Source: an actinobacterium acAMD-2 (GTDB taxonomy: Bacteria; Actinomycetota; Actinomycetes; UBA12327). From it: a DNA stretch of 17,434 nt. The notes below the pieces were generated by a model. That model was not told where the DNA came from. It saw nothing but the letters and a program-made list of their open reading frames with translations, and searched no databases. Every line of letters begins with the position of its first letter. Position 1 is the stretch's first letter. Below, one piece after another: positions 1 to 5,732 of this stretch. A program made the position numbers and the translations under genes. The stretch is from NCBI GenBank assembly GCA_000754455.1, contig JNSE01000004.1:4585-22018 (forward strand). The letters run 5' to 3'.

Positions 1-1221
1 CACAGCACCATGCAAGAGACGGTCCGCAAGGTATTGCTCACCTACTGGAACACGGTCTCGTTCCAATCGCTGTATGCGCGAACCGCGGGCTGGAGTTACG
101 ACGCATCAACAGTCTCGCCAGCGGCCGCACGCGATGTCCTAGACCGCTGGGTTTTGTCCCTGGTTAATCGCTTGGCAGCAGACGTTGATGATGCGCTGGA
201 GAACTTTGACACCCAGCGTGCAGGACGACTGATCGCTGAGTGCGTTGACGCATTGTCCAATTGGTACGTGCGTCGCTCACGTCGTCGTTTTTGGGATGGC
301 GATAACGATGCCTTGAGCACACTGCACGAAGCCCTGCGCGTCGTCACGTTGGTCATGGCTCCCTTCACCCCGTTTATTACCGAACAGGTCTGGCACGACT
401 TGTTCACCGCCGACGACAGTGACTCCGTGCACCTGCAGTCCTGGCCCCAGGCAGAGCCAGCCCTGATCAGTGACCAACTCGAAGCCCACATGGACACCGT
501 GCGCCGCGTCGTTGAACTCGGGCGCGCAGCGCGAGCTGAATCGGGGGTCAAGACCCGCCAGCCTCTGGGTCGCGCCCTCGTGGCGGCTCCGGATTGGGCT
601 GCCATGGAGCCTGCGCTCCATGAGCAAGTCGCCGCTGAACTCAATGTCGTGGAAGTGACTTCGCTAGACGGGGTCGATGCCGACCTCGTTGACATCAGCG
701 TGAAGGCCAACTTCCGCGAACTGGGCAAGCGTTTTGGCAAGCGCACTCCCACCGTGGCTCAAGCCATCGCTGACGCTGATGCCGTGGCGTTAACGAGTGC
801 ATTGCGCACTGGTCCGAGCACGATCACCGTGGAAGGAAATGACGAAACCATTTCCCTTGATGATGTGATCATCACCGAAAGCCCGCGCGAAGGCTGGGCC
901 GTGGCTAGTGAAGATGGTGCAAGCTGTGCGCTTGACCTCACCCTTACTGACGACCTACTTGCTGCCGGCCGAGTTCGCGAAGCTATTCGTGCCATTCAAG
1001 AGGGACGCAAGAACCTCGGTTTTGATGTGTCGGATCGCATCGCCCTGGTGTGGTGGTCCGATAATCAAGACACCATTGATGCCATTGAAGGTGGCAAGCA
1101 ACTACTGGCCTCTGAAGTCCTAGCGACCAGCATCGGTCAAGCCGATGATGTACCCGTCAATGGCACAGCATGCGTCGAGCTCAACGCTGTCTTTGAAATC
1201 ATCAAGTCCAGCGTGAGCTGA
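1..1221 (+). CDS. ileS: Isoleucyl-tRNA synthetase, C-terminal part (5' truncated by window)
   Basis: The reading frame is open from base 1 (first residues HSTMQETVRK) to TGA at 1219-1221, giving about 406 codons of a protein usually over 1,000 residues long. The ATG at 10 is internal, not a start. The enzyme charges tRNA-Ile with isoleucine in the cytoplasm. The visible part begins just after the catalytic core: the segment RKVLLTYWNTVSF and the helical block with NWYVRRSRRRFW and APFTPFITEQVW are the class I anticodon-binding domain (about residues 1-190). The remainder, ending with a segment around GRVREAIRAIQEGRKNLGF, matches the C-terminal extension of actinobacterial IleRS. The HIGH and KMSKS signatures must lie upstream, outside the window. 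No C-terminal zinc-finger cysteines are seen. The gene is convergent with divIVA, 20 bases away, and so is not part of the dcw transcript. Identity is secure. Confidence 0.96.
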   Translation, partial: HSTMQETVRKVLLTYWNTVSFQSLYARTAGWSYDASTVSPAAARDVLDRWVLSLVNRLAADVDDALENFDTQRAGRLIAECVDALSNWYVRRSRRRFWDGDNDALSTLHEALRVVTLVMAPFTPFITEQVWHDLFTADDSDSVHLQSWPQAEPALISDQLEAHMDTVRRVVELGRAARAESGVKTRQPLGRALVAAPDWAAMEPALHEQVAAELNVVEVTSLDGVDADLVDISVKANFRELGKRFGKRTPTVAQAIADADAVALTSALRTGPSTITVEGNDETISLDDVIITESPREGWAVASEDGASCALDLTLTDDLLAAGRVREAIRAIQEGRKNLGFDVSDRIALVWWSDNQDTIDAIEGGKQLLASEVLATSIGQADDVPVNGTACVELNAVFEIIKSSVS

Positions 1222-1238
1222 TCAACCTTGATCAGCTC
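1215..1238. terminator. Candidate bidirectional terminator hairpin between convergent ileS and divIVA
   Basis: Arms GAGCTGATCAA (1215-1225) and TTGATCAGCTC (1228-1238) are perfect 11-base reverse complements around a 2-base centre, or 10 base pairs with a 4-base loop in RNA. The left arm contains the ileS stop codon, and the right arm ends 3 bases before the divIVA stop at 1242-1244. No T-tract follows on either strand, as is common for proposed actinobacterial terminators. A further copy of TTGATCAG lies at 1248-1255 inside the divIVA 3' end. The position between two converging genes supports a shared terminator; function is inferred. Confidence 0.65.
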
Positions 1239-1241
1239 TGG

Positions 1242-2069
1242 TCAGCTTTGATCAGGAGCCGGCACGGGAGTTGACGATGGCGGGCTGAACGGCCCAGGCG
1301 TCGAAGCCGGCGGGAATGGCGCTGATGCGGGAGGTGGAAAACCCGCTCCTGCGGGCGGACCAGTCGGCGGGGCTTGTACTGCTGGGGAAACGGGTTGTGC
1401 CGAGCTGGGAGCCGCCGCCGCAGGTCCAGCCAGCGCTGGCGCTGCCACGGGAACAGGCGCCGCAATCGCTCCGGTAGCCGATGCCTCAAGGCCAGCAGCA
1501 GGATCGGATCCACGCGCTTCAAGTTCGCGCAATTGGTTTTCGAAGTACCCACGCATGCGAGTGCGATATTCACGCTCGAAGTTGCGCAAGTCTTCAACGC
1601 GCGCTTCGAGGGCGGCACGCTGGAGTTGGGCATCGCGGTCGGTGCTTTGCACTTTGCTTTGTGCGTCTGCCAGAAGACGGTCCGCCTCAGCGCGCGCTTG
1701 GGCGAGAAGTTCATCGGCCGTTCGCTGGGCTAGTTCGAGAACTCGCGCAGCTGCTTCCGCAGATGCCGCAGTGTTCTGCGCGGCCAGAGGCGCTGTCTCT
1801 GTTGGTGCAACGACAGCGGGAACGACAACTGGGGTTGGGACAGCCGTGGGAACAGGTGACGGGCCGGCAGCTGATGCGGTCGGAGCAGATGGCGCAGGCG
1901 CAGGTGCAGATGCTGCGCGCTGGCGGAGTTCATCATTTTCGCGCAGCAGTCGCGCCAGCTCGGCTTCAATCTCGTCGAGGAAGGCATCTACTTCGTCCTC
2001 GTCGTAGCCTTCGCGCAGGCGCACAGTCGTGAACTGCTTGTTGCGCACTTCTTCTGGAGTCAATGCCAT
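1242..2069 (-). CDS. divIVA: DivIVA / Wag31 polar growth and division coiled-coil protein
   Basis: The 275-residue protein starts with MALTPEEVRNKQF, the typical DivIVA N-terminal membrane-binding domain (residues 1-52), including the GYDEDEVDAFLDEIE segment. A proline/alanine/valine-rich linker follows (about 53-98), then a second long coiled coil (about 99-177, rich in A, E, R, L heptads), and a low-complexity proline-rich tail (about 178-275). In actinobacteria this protein collects at negatively curved membrane at poles and septa and directs polar cell-wall synthesis. ATG at 2069-2067 is preceded by AGAGGTGA (complement of 2074-2081), a good ribosome binding site. The gene is last in the cluster and 93 bases after yggT, so it may have its own promoter. 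The family assignment is secure; the linker and tail are too low in complexity to compare with confidence. Confidence 0.96.
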   Translation of the reverse strand: MALTPEEVRNKQFTTVRLREGYDEDEVDAFLDEIEAELARLLRENDELRQRAASAPAPAPSAPTASAAGPSPVPTAVPTPVVVPAVVAPTETAPLAAQNTAASAEAAARVLELAQRTADELLAQARAEADRLLADAQSKVQSTDRDAQLQRAALEARVEDLRNFEREYRTRMRGYFENQLRELEARGSDPAAGLEASATGAIAAPVPVAAPALAGPAAAAPSSAQPVSPAVQAPPTGPPAGAGFPPPASAPFPPASTPGPFSPPSSTPVPAPDQS

Positions 2070-2114
2070 GAGGTCACCTCTGAGCCGCGGGGGAAATTGG
2101 CGTCAAGGTGATTA

Positions 2115-2145
2115 AGCGTAGCCGTAGGCCACACCCCTTGCGCAA
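2115..2145 (-). promoter_or_regulatory. Weak candidate promoter for divIVA
   Basis: On the minus strand TTGCGC (2145-2140) and TACGCT (2120-2115) lie 19 bases apart in the 93-base yggT-divIVA gap, about 45 bases before the divIVA start. The -10 fits TAnnnT and the -35 is a fair match, but the spacer is long. This is a guess from consensus only. Confidence 0.28.
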
Positions 2146-2162
2146 TAGCCATGTGGATGGAG

Positions 2163-2447
2163 TTATAGGAAAAGCACCAAACGCCTCAAGATGGCCAGAA
2201 TCACGAACAGCACCAAAACGGACAGATCTAGGGACACCCCGCCTAGCCGTACGGGCGGAATGACCCGACGCAGGGCCTTGACGGGCGGGTCCGTGACCCA
2301 GTAGATCCCCTCAAGCAACACCAAAACTATTCCTGTCGGCACCCACTGCCGGGCAAACATCCGGACATAGTCGAAAACGATCCGAGCAATCAACAGCAGG
2401 GTAAAAACAAAGAGAACAAATGACAGGAAGGCGCCTAACCCGCTCAC
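2163..2447 (-). CDS. yggT: YggT-family small integral membrane protein
   Basis: This 94-residue protein has a hydrophobic segment at about 7-27, a partly hydrophobic middle (35-50), the family motif TDPPVKALRRVIPPVRLGG (52-70) and a second membrane helix (73-92). This is the YggT/YlmG architecture. In actinobacteria and firmicutes the gene typically lies between sepF and divIVA, and a role in division or envelope organisation is suspected but not well defined biochemically. The start is GTG at 2447-2445, chosen because AAGGAG sits 8-9 bases upstream; no better ATG exists. It lies 66 bases after sepF, and a hairpin sits just before its ribosome binding site. Family identity is strong and molecular function is unknown. 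Confidence 0.93.
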   Translation of the reverse strand: MSGLGAFLSFVLFVFTLLLIARIVFDYVRMFARQWVPTGIVLVLLEGIYWVTDPPVKALRRVIPPVRLGGVSLDLSVLVLFVILAILRRLVLFL

Positions 2448-2464
2448 GTGTGCTTCTCCTTGAT

Positions 2465-2483
2465 GGCTAGCCGGTGGCCAGCC
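2465..2483 (-). promoter_or_regulatory. RNA hairpin just upstream of the yggT ribosome binding site
   Basis: On the transcribed strand GGCTGGCC-ACC-GGCTAGCC forms an 8-base-pair stem with one G-U wobble and a 3-base loop, between the sepF stop (2514) and the yggT ribosome binding site (AAGGAG, about 2456-2461). It has no T-tract. It could be a weak terminator, an mRNA processing or stability element, or a modulator of yggT translation. The structure is visible in the sequence; its role is inferred. Confidence 0.4.
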
Positions 2484-2513
2484 CCACAGGGAGTAACCAT
2501 CCAGAACGAGGGA

Positions 2514-2987
2514 CTACGACTGGTTAAAGAATCCACCTTCGGCGACCGCTGCGCGGGCCTGTTCAGTGACATCCACATTGGCCGGCGACAGAAGGAAAAC
2601 GCGATTGGTGATGCGTTGAATCTGTCCGCGTTGTGCAAAGACCAGTCCGGCAGCAAAGTCCACCAACCGCTTGGAGTCTGCTTCGTCCATCTCTGTCAGG
2701 TTCATGATGACGGGAGTGCCTTCGCGATACTCCAGCCCAATGCCACGCGCATCGTTATAGGTGCGCGGGTGCATCGTGGTGATTCGACCAGAGTCGATCA
2801 CCGCAGGGGTGGGTCGGACAGGAACGACAGCAGGAGAGGTGTCGTACTGCTGCACCTGTCGCGGCTGTTGCGCAACAACGGCACGCTCGTACTGATCGGC
2901 AGGTGCATAGTCGTAACCGTCGTATTGCTCGTCGCCCTCTTCAACCAATCCAAGGTAAACGGCCATCTTTCGCATGGCACTTGCCAT
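2514..2987 (-). CDS. sepF: SepF, FtsZ membrane anchor
   Basis: The 157-residue protein begins MASAMRKMAVYLGL, the amphipathic helix that binds membrane in actinobacterial SepF. A flexible tyrosine/glutamine-rich linker follows (about 15-65), then the globular SepF domain (about 66-145), with PRTYNDARGIG and the hydrophobic segment PVIMNLTEMDEADSKRLVDF. SepF dimers bind the C-terminal peptide of FtsZ and tether the ring to the membrane; actinobacteria generally lack FtsA and ZipA and rely on it. ATG at 2987-2985 is preceded by AGAGGAG at 8 bases. A second ATG (codon 5) is less likely because the MASAM start matches the family. The gene is 76 bases after yggS. Length and motifs are normal for the family. 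Confidence 0.96.
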   Translation of the reverse strand: MASAMRKMAVYLGLVEEGDEQYDGYDYAPADQYERAVVAQQPRQVQQYDTSPAVVPVRPTPAVIDSGRITTMHPRTYNDARGIGLEYREGTPVIMNLTEMDEADSKRLVDFAAGLVFAQRGQIQRITNRVFLLSPANVDVTEQARAAVAEGGFFNQS

Positions 2988-3063
2988 TGACTTTGCTCCT
3001 CTAACTCTTCACTGTGTCGACCTAGCGCACCGCGGGATCTACGGCTCTTGAACGCTACCCGAC

Positions 3064-3750
3064 TCAGGCACGGTTGCCGAGGATCGCGCTGCCTATTCGC
3101 ACGTGTGTCGCGCCGGCAGAAATGGCTGCCTCGAAATCCTGTGTCATCCCAGCCGAAATCCACGCTGCCTGCGGGAAGTCCGCCTGCAGTCCCTGACTCA
3201 TAGCCCACAAGTCAGCAAATGCACGGGACGGCTCCATGCCCAAGGGCGCCACAGCCATGACTCCGGCCAAGGACAAGACCGAACTGCCAGCCACTGCTTC
3301 GGCCACGACCGCCAGGTCGGCAATGACGCAGCCCCCTCGAGCCGGGTCCCCATCGAGGCTGACCTGAACAAGCGCCTGAATCGGAGTCGGAACAACCACC
3401 CGATCAAAAGCCTGCACGAGGCTGACCCGATCCACCGAATGCACCACGTCAGCCCACTGAGCCACGCTCTTTGCCTTATTGCTTTGGACTTGACCTATGG
3501 CGTGCCAACGCAAGTCGTGGTTCGTCATCTGCGCACGCTTGGGTCCGGCTTCTTGATCTTTGTTTTCGCCCACATCAGTGACACCCAGCTCCTGAAGTAT
3601 CTCCACATCAGAAACGGGGTATGTCTTGGTGACCACCACAACAGTGACGTCATTACTTGAGCGACCCGCTTGCTGGCAGGCATGCCTGACGCGTTCTTGC
3701 GTACTTTCAAGCCCTAGTCGAAGCTCATCAACGCGATTAGTCACGGACAT
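3064..3750 (-). CDS. yggS: YggS/PROSC-family pyridoxal-phosphate homeostasis protein
   Basis: A single TIM-barrel protein of the alanine-racemase N-terminal fold that binds pyridoxal 5'-phosphate and buffers vitamin B6 and amino-acid pools; it has no established catalytic reaction. The PLP lysine is K42 in VVVVTKTYP. Other family marks are GENKDQEAGPK, WHAIGQVQSNKAK and, near the C terminus, SAGMTQDFEAAI and THVRIGSAILG, which form the phosphate site. ATG at 3750-3748 is preferred (228 residues), with GGTGAG 5 bases upstream. In-frame TTG (3753) and GTG (3756) would add one or two residues but lie in or against that ribosome binding site. The start overlaps the 3' end of pgeF by 14 bases, which suggests translational coupling. 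Location between pgeF and sepF is standard for actinobacteria. Confidence 0.94.
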   Translation of the reverse strand: MSVTNRVDELRLGLESTQERVRHACQQAGRSSNDVTVVVVTKTYPVSDVEILQELGVTDVGENKDQEAGPKRAQMTNHDLRWHAIGQVQSNKAKSVAQWADVVHSVDRVSLVQAFDRVVVPTPIQALVQVSLDGDPARGGCVIADLAVVAEAVAGSSVLSLAGVMAVAPLGMEPSRAFADLWAMSQGLQADFPQAAWISAGMTQDFEAAISAGATHVRIGSAILGNRA

Positions 3751-4429
3751 CAACACTCACCACAAACTGCAAGCGTTGCACGTTGTCTCCCCCACGCGCC
3801 GAATACAACGACGCGGTTTCCTTCGTGCAACGCATGTCGCGGCCAATCTCGGTGATTCCAAGGACCCGAAGTTGATTCTCTACCCCAGCGCCCACATCTG
3901 CGGCTGGCTGACCATCTGTGGTCTGAGCTAGCGCCGCTGCCGAAACCGCCACAATCTGACGTTGAACATCCAGGCCCACCTCGTAGCACTGGGAGCAAAT
4001 GCTAGGGCCTACCCACGCCGAGATGGTGCTCACGCTGGCTCCAGCGGTAGTCATTGCTGTCACCGCTGCTGGAATCACCCCAGCAACAAACCCACGCCAG
4101 CCCGCGTGCACCACAGCAGTGACGGCACGGTGGCGATCCCACAACACCACAGGAACACAGTCCGCCGTGCGCACCAACAAGGTCACAGGTGATTGCGCAG
4201 ACACGATCGCATCCGCATCAGGAATCTGAGACGAAGCTCCTAGATCGGATACTTCGTGGACACCACACCCATGCACCTGATTCATACGCTGAATCGGAGG
4301 CAGGTCAGCAAAGAGTGCATCGAGGTTGGGGTCATCGCCCGCTGTGCGATCAACGCAAAAGATCGTGCGCTGGTCTTGAGAGAAAACCTCCCAAGGGCGC
4401 ACGATCTTTGCTGTGACGTCGTCAGTCAC
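3737..4429 (-). CDS. pgeF: PgeF/YfiH-family protein (peptidoglycan editing factor, multicopper-oxidase-like fold)
   Basis: A 230-residue protein of the YfiH (DUF152) family. Members have been described as purine nucleoside phosphorylase or polyphenol oxidase enzymes, and in E. coli as a factor that removes wrongly built muropeptide precursors. The metal-site residues are present: H53 in NQVHG, C91 in TADCVPVVLWD and H108 in VVHAGWRG. GPSICSQCYEVG (about 131-142) and a C-terminal CTKETASLYSARGGD also fit the family. The N-terminal region normally holding a GGVS...LNLG loop is missing: the sequence passes from FCVDRTAGDDP to RMNQVHG in a short stretch. The start is GTG at 4429-4427, 8 bases after the ftsZ stop, with no clear ribosome binding site, so coupling to ftsZ is likely. 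Family is secure; substrate is not. Confidence 0.92.
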   Translation of the reverse strand: MTDDVTAKIVRPWEVFSQDQRTIFCVDRTAGDDPNLDALFADLPPIQRMNQVHGCGVHEVSDLGASSQIPDADAIVSAQSPVTLLVRTADCVPVVLWDRHRAVTAVVHAGWRGFVAGVIPAAVTAMTTAGASVSTISAWVGPSICSQCYEVGLDVQRQIVAVSAAALAQTTDGQPAADVGAGVENQLRVLGITEIGRDMRCTKETASLYSARGGDNVQRLQFVVSVDVRD

Positions 4430-4437
4430 GGTTGGTA

Positions 4438-5580
4438 CTAGGACTTCAGCCAGTCAGGAATGTCCAAGTCATCCTCGAAGTCATCAAAGGCGACAACCTT
4501 CTTGGGGGGAACACTGGACGAAGCAGACTCTGAAGCAAATCCAGGGGCGTCATCAAAAGTCACTGCACCGGGTGTGGCAGCCGGGGCGGTGCGCTCGCGG
4601 CGCGTGGAAGTGGGCGTAGTGCGTGGCAACGGACGTCCACCGTCAAAACCGGCGGCAATCACCGTCACGCGCACTTCATCGCCGAGCGAGTCATCAATGA
4701 CCGCACCGAAGATGATGTTGGCGTCGTTGTGAGCGGCTTCCTTGACCAACTCGGCAGCTTCGCGCATCTCGTGCATGCCCAAGTCGGAACCACCCGAGAA
4801 CGACAGCAGAACGCCACGGGCGCCTTCGATCGATGCTTCAAGCAGCGGGTTGGAGATAGCTGCTTCAGCGGCTTCACTCGCGCGGTTTTGGCCACGGGCC
4901 GAACCGATACCCATCAAGGCTGAGCCAGCGCCCACCATCACTGACTTCACGTCAGCAAAGTCAAGGTTGATCAGGCCAGGGGTGGTGATCAGGTCGGTAA
5001 TGCCCTGAACGCCAGAGAGCAGAACGTTGTCTGCCGACTTGAATGCCTCGACCAAGGAGATGTCGCGGTCGCTGATGTGCAACAAGCGGTCGTTAGGAAT
5101 GACGATGAGAGTGTCGACCTGCTCGCGCAGTTCCTCAACACCGCTCTCGGCGTGCACTTGACGACGACGGCCTTCAAAGGTGAACGGACGTGTCACCACA
5201 CCAACGGTGAGCGCACCCAAGCTACGTGCGATCGACGCGACGACAGGAGCTCCACCGGTTCCGGTTCCGCCACCTTCACCAGCGGTAACGAACACCATGT
5301 CGGCGCCCTTGAGAACTTCTTCAATTTCTTCACGGGCTTCTTCAGCGGCTCGGCGGCCCACCTCGGGGTCAGCACCTGCGCCGAGACCCTTGGTGATGTC
5401 GCGACCGATGTCGAGCTTGACGTCAGCGTCACTCATCAAGAGAGCTTGTGCGTCGGTGTTAATGGCGATGAACTCCACGCCCTTGAGACCGACATCAATC
5501 ATGCGGTTGATGGCGTTAACGCCACCACCACCGATGCCGACGACCTTGATCAATGCCATGTAATTTTGCGGAGCTGCCAC
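4438..5580 (-). CDS. ftsZ: Cell division GTPase FtsZ
   Basis: The bacterial tubulin homologue that polymerises with GTP into the division ring at midcell. The 380-residue length is typical for actinobacteria. The N terminus MAAPQNYMALIKVVGIGGGG matches relatives closely. The tubulin signature GGGTGTG is at 103-109, and the T7 synergy loop NLDFAD, which completes GTP hydrolysis across the subunit interface, is at 205-210. A variable linker runs from about 316 to 365, and the C-terminal peptide DDLDIPDWLKS is the docking site for SepF and other partners. The start is GTG at 5580-5578, with GGAAGG 8 bases upstream; an ATG at codon 8 would remove conserved residues. The gene is separated from the upstream hydrolase gene by 149 bases holding a candidate promoter, so it can probably be transcribed independently as well as by read-through. 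Confidence 0.98.
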   Translation of the reverse strand: MAAPQNYMALIKVVGIGGGGVNAINRMIDVGLKGVEFIAINTDAQALLMSDADVKLDIGRDITKGLGAGADPEVGRRAAEEAREEIEEVLKGADMVFVTAGEGGGTGTGGAPVVASIARSLGALTVGVVTRPFTFEGRRRQVHAESGVEELREQVDTLIVIPNDRLLHISDRDISLVEAFKSADNVLLSGVQGITDLITTPGLINLDFADVKSVMVGAGSALMGIGSARGQNRASEAAEAAISNPLLEASIEGARGVLLSFSGGSDLGMHEMREAAELVKEAAHNDANIIFGAVIDDSLGDEVRVTVIAAGFDGGRPLPRTTPTSTRRERTAPAATPGAVTFDDAPGFASESASSSVPPKKVVAFDDFEDDLDIPDWLKS

Positions 5581-5617
5581 AGCACGCGCCTTCCGTGAAG
5601 TCTCGATGCGATTCGAG

Positions 5618-5655
5618 TACGTAAATTGGGGACCCTAACCCTCAAGTTAAGGGTC
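5618..5655 (-). promoter_or_regulatory. Repeat cluster with alternative hairpins in the ftsZ leader
   Basis: On the minus strand the arm ACCCT (5654-5650) can pair with either of two AGGGT copies (5642-5638 or 5636-5632), giving two mutually exclusive small stems; the outer one is GACCCT/AGGGTC, 6 base pairs. The same stretch also offers a weak second promoter, TTGAGG (5645-5640) and TACGTA (5623-5618), 16 bases apart. Either reading is possible. Structure and boxes are read by eye only. Confidence 0.3.
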
Positions 5656-5659
5656 AAAG

Positions 5660-5697
5660 TTACGTCCTCTCGACGTGAAGGGACTTTAGACGTAAGC
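5660..5697. repeat. Three ACGTC/GACGT repeats around the candidate ftsZ promoter
   Basis: The plus strand holds TTACGTCC (5660-5667), GACGTGAAG (5672-5680) and GACGTAAGC (5689-5697). The last two are direct repeats 17 bases apart. The first forms a 5-base inverted pair with the second (ACGTC-CTCTC-GACGT... on the plus strand) and a 7-base inverted pair TTACGTC/GACGTAA with the third. They overlap the spacer and start point of the candidate promoter, as operator sites would. No regulator is identified. Confidence 0.35.
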
Positions 5698-5712
5698 AAT
5701 TGACGACTTCAA
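5683..5712 (-). promoter_or_regulatory. Candidate ftsZ promoter
   Basis: On the minus strand TTGAAG (5712-5707) and TAAAGT (5688-5683) are 18 bases apart, close to the housekeeping sigma consensus TTGACA/TATAAT. The gap is the largest in the window and lies directly before ftsZ. Transcription would start near 5676 and leave a leader of about 95 bases. Internal ftsZ promoters are known in other actinobacteria, which supports the idea, but this one rests on sequence match alone. Confidence 0.42.
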
Positions 5713-5732
5713 CCCGCCCTGGAAATTCGTCA
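5701..5732 (-). terminator. Weak hairpin at the 3' end of the hydrolase gene
   Basis: TGACGA and TCGTCA (5732-5727 and 5706-5701 on the minus strand) are perfect 6-base complements, the first starting at the hydrolase TGA stop. An inner TTC/GAA pairing can extend the stem. The loop is large, there is no T-tract, and the structure overlaps the candidate ftsZ -35 box. It may be an inefficient terminator or a coincidence. Confidence 0.25.

Noticed and set aside
96..752. 218-codon minus-strand frame opposite ileS
   Set aside because: The plus-strand frame is unmistakably IleRS; the antisense product is serine/arginine-rich with no domain.
1481..2032. Long plus-strand open frames opposite divIVA (also 1374-1733 and 1555-2007)
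   Set aside because: They arise from the repetitive, GC-rich codons of the divIVA coiled coil and proline segments; products are low complexity (R, S, A) and match no family.
2988..3063. Search for a promoter or RNA element in the yggS-sepF gap
   Set aside because: Apart from the sepF ribosome binding site I saw no pair of boxes with acceptable spacing and no convincing hairpin.
5077..5598. 173-codon plus-strand frame opposite the ftsZ N-terminal half
   Set aside because: It is the antisense of the strongly conserved FtsZ GTPase domain and has no independent support.
5631..5646. Telomere-like TGAGGGTTAGGGT on the minus strand
   Set aside because: Only two imperfect units occur; this is better explained as part of the small inverted repeats before ftsZ.
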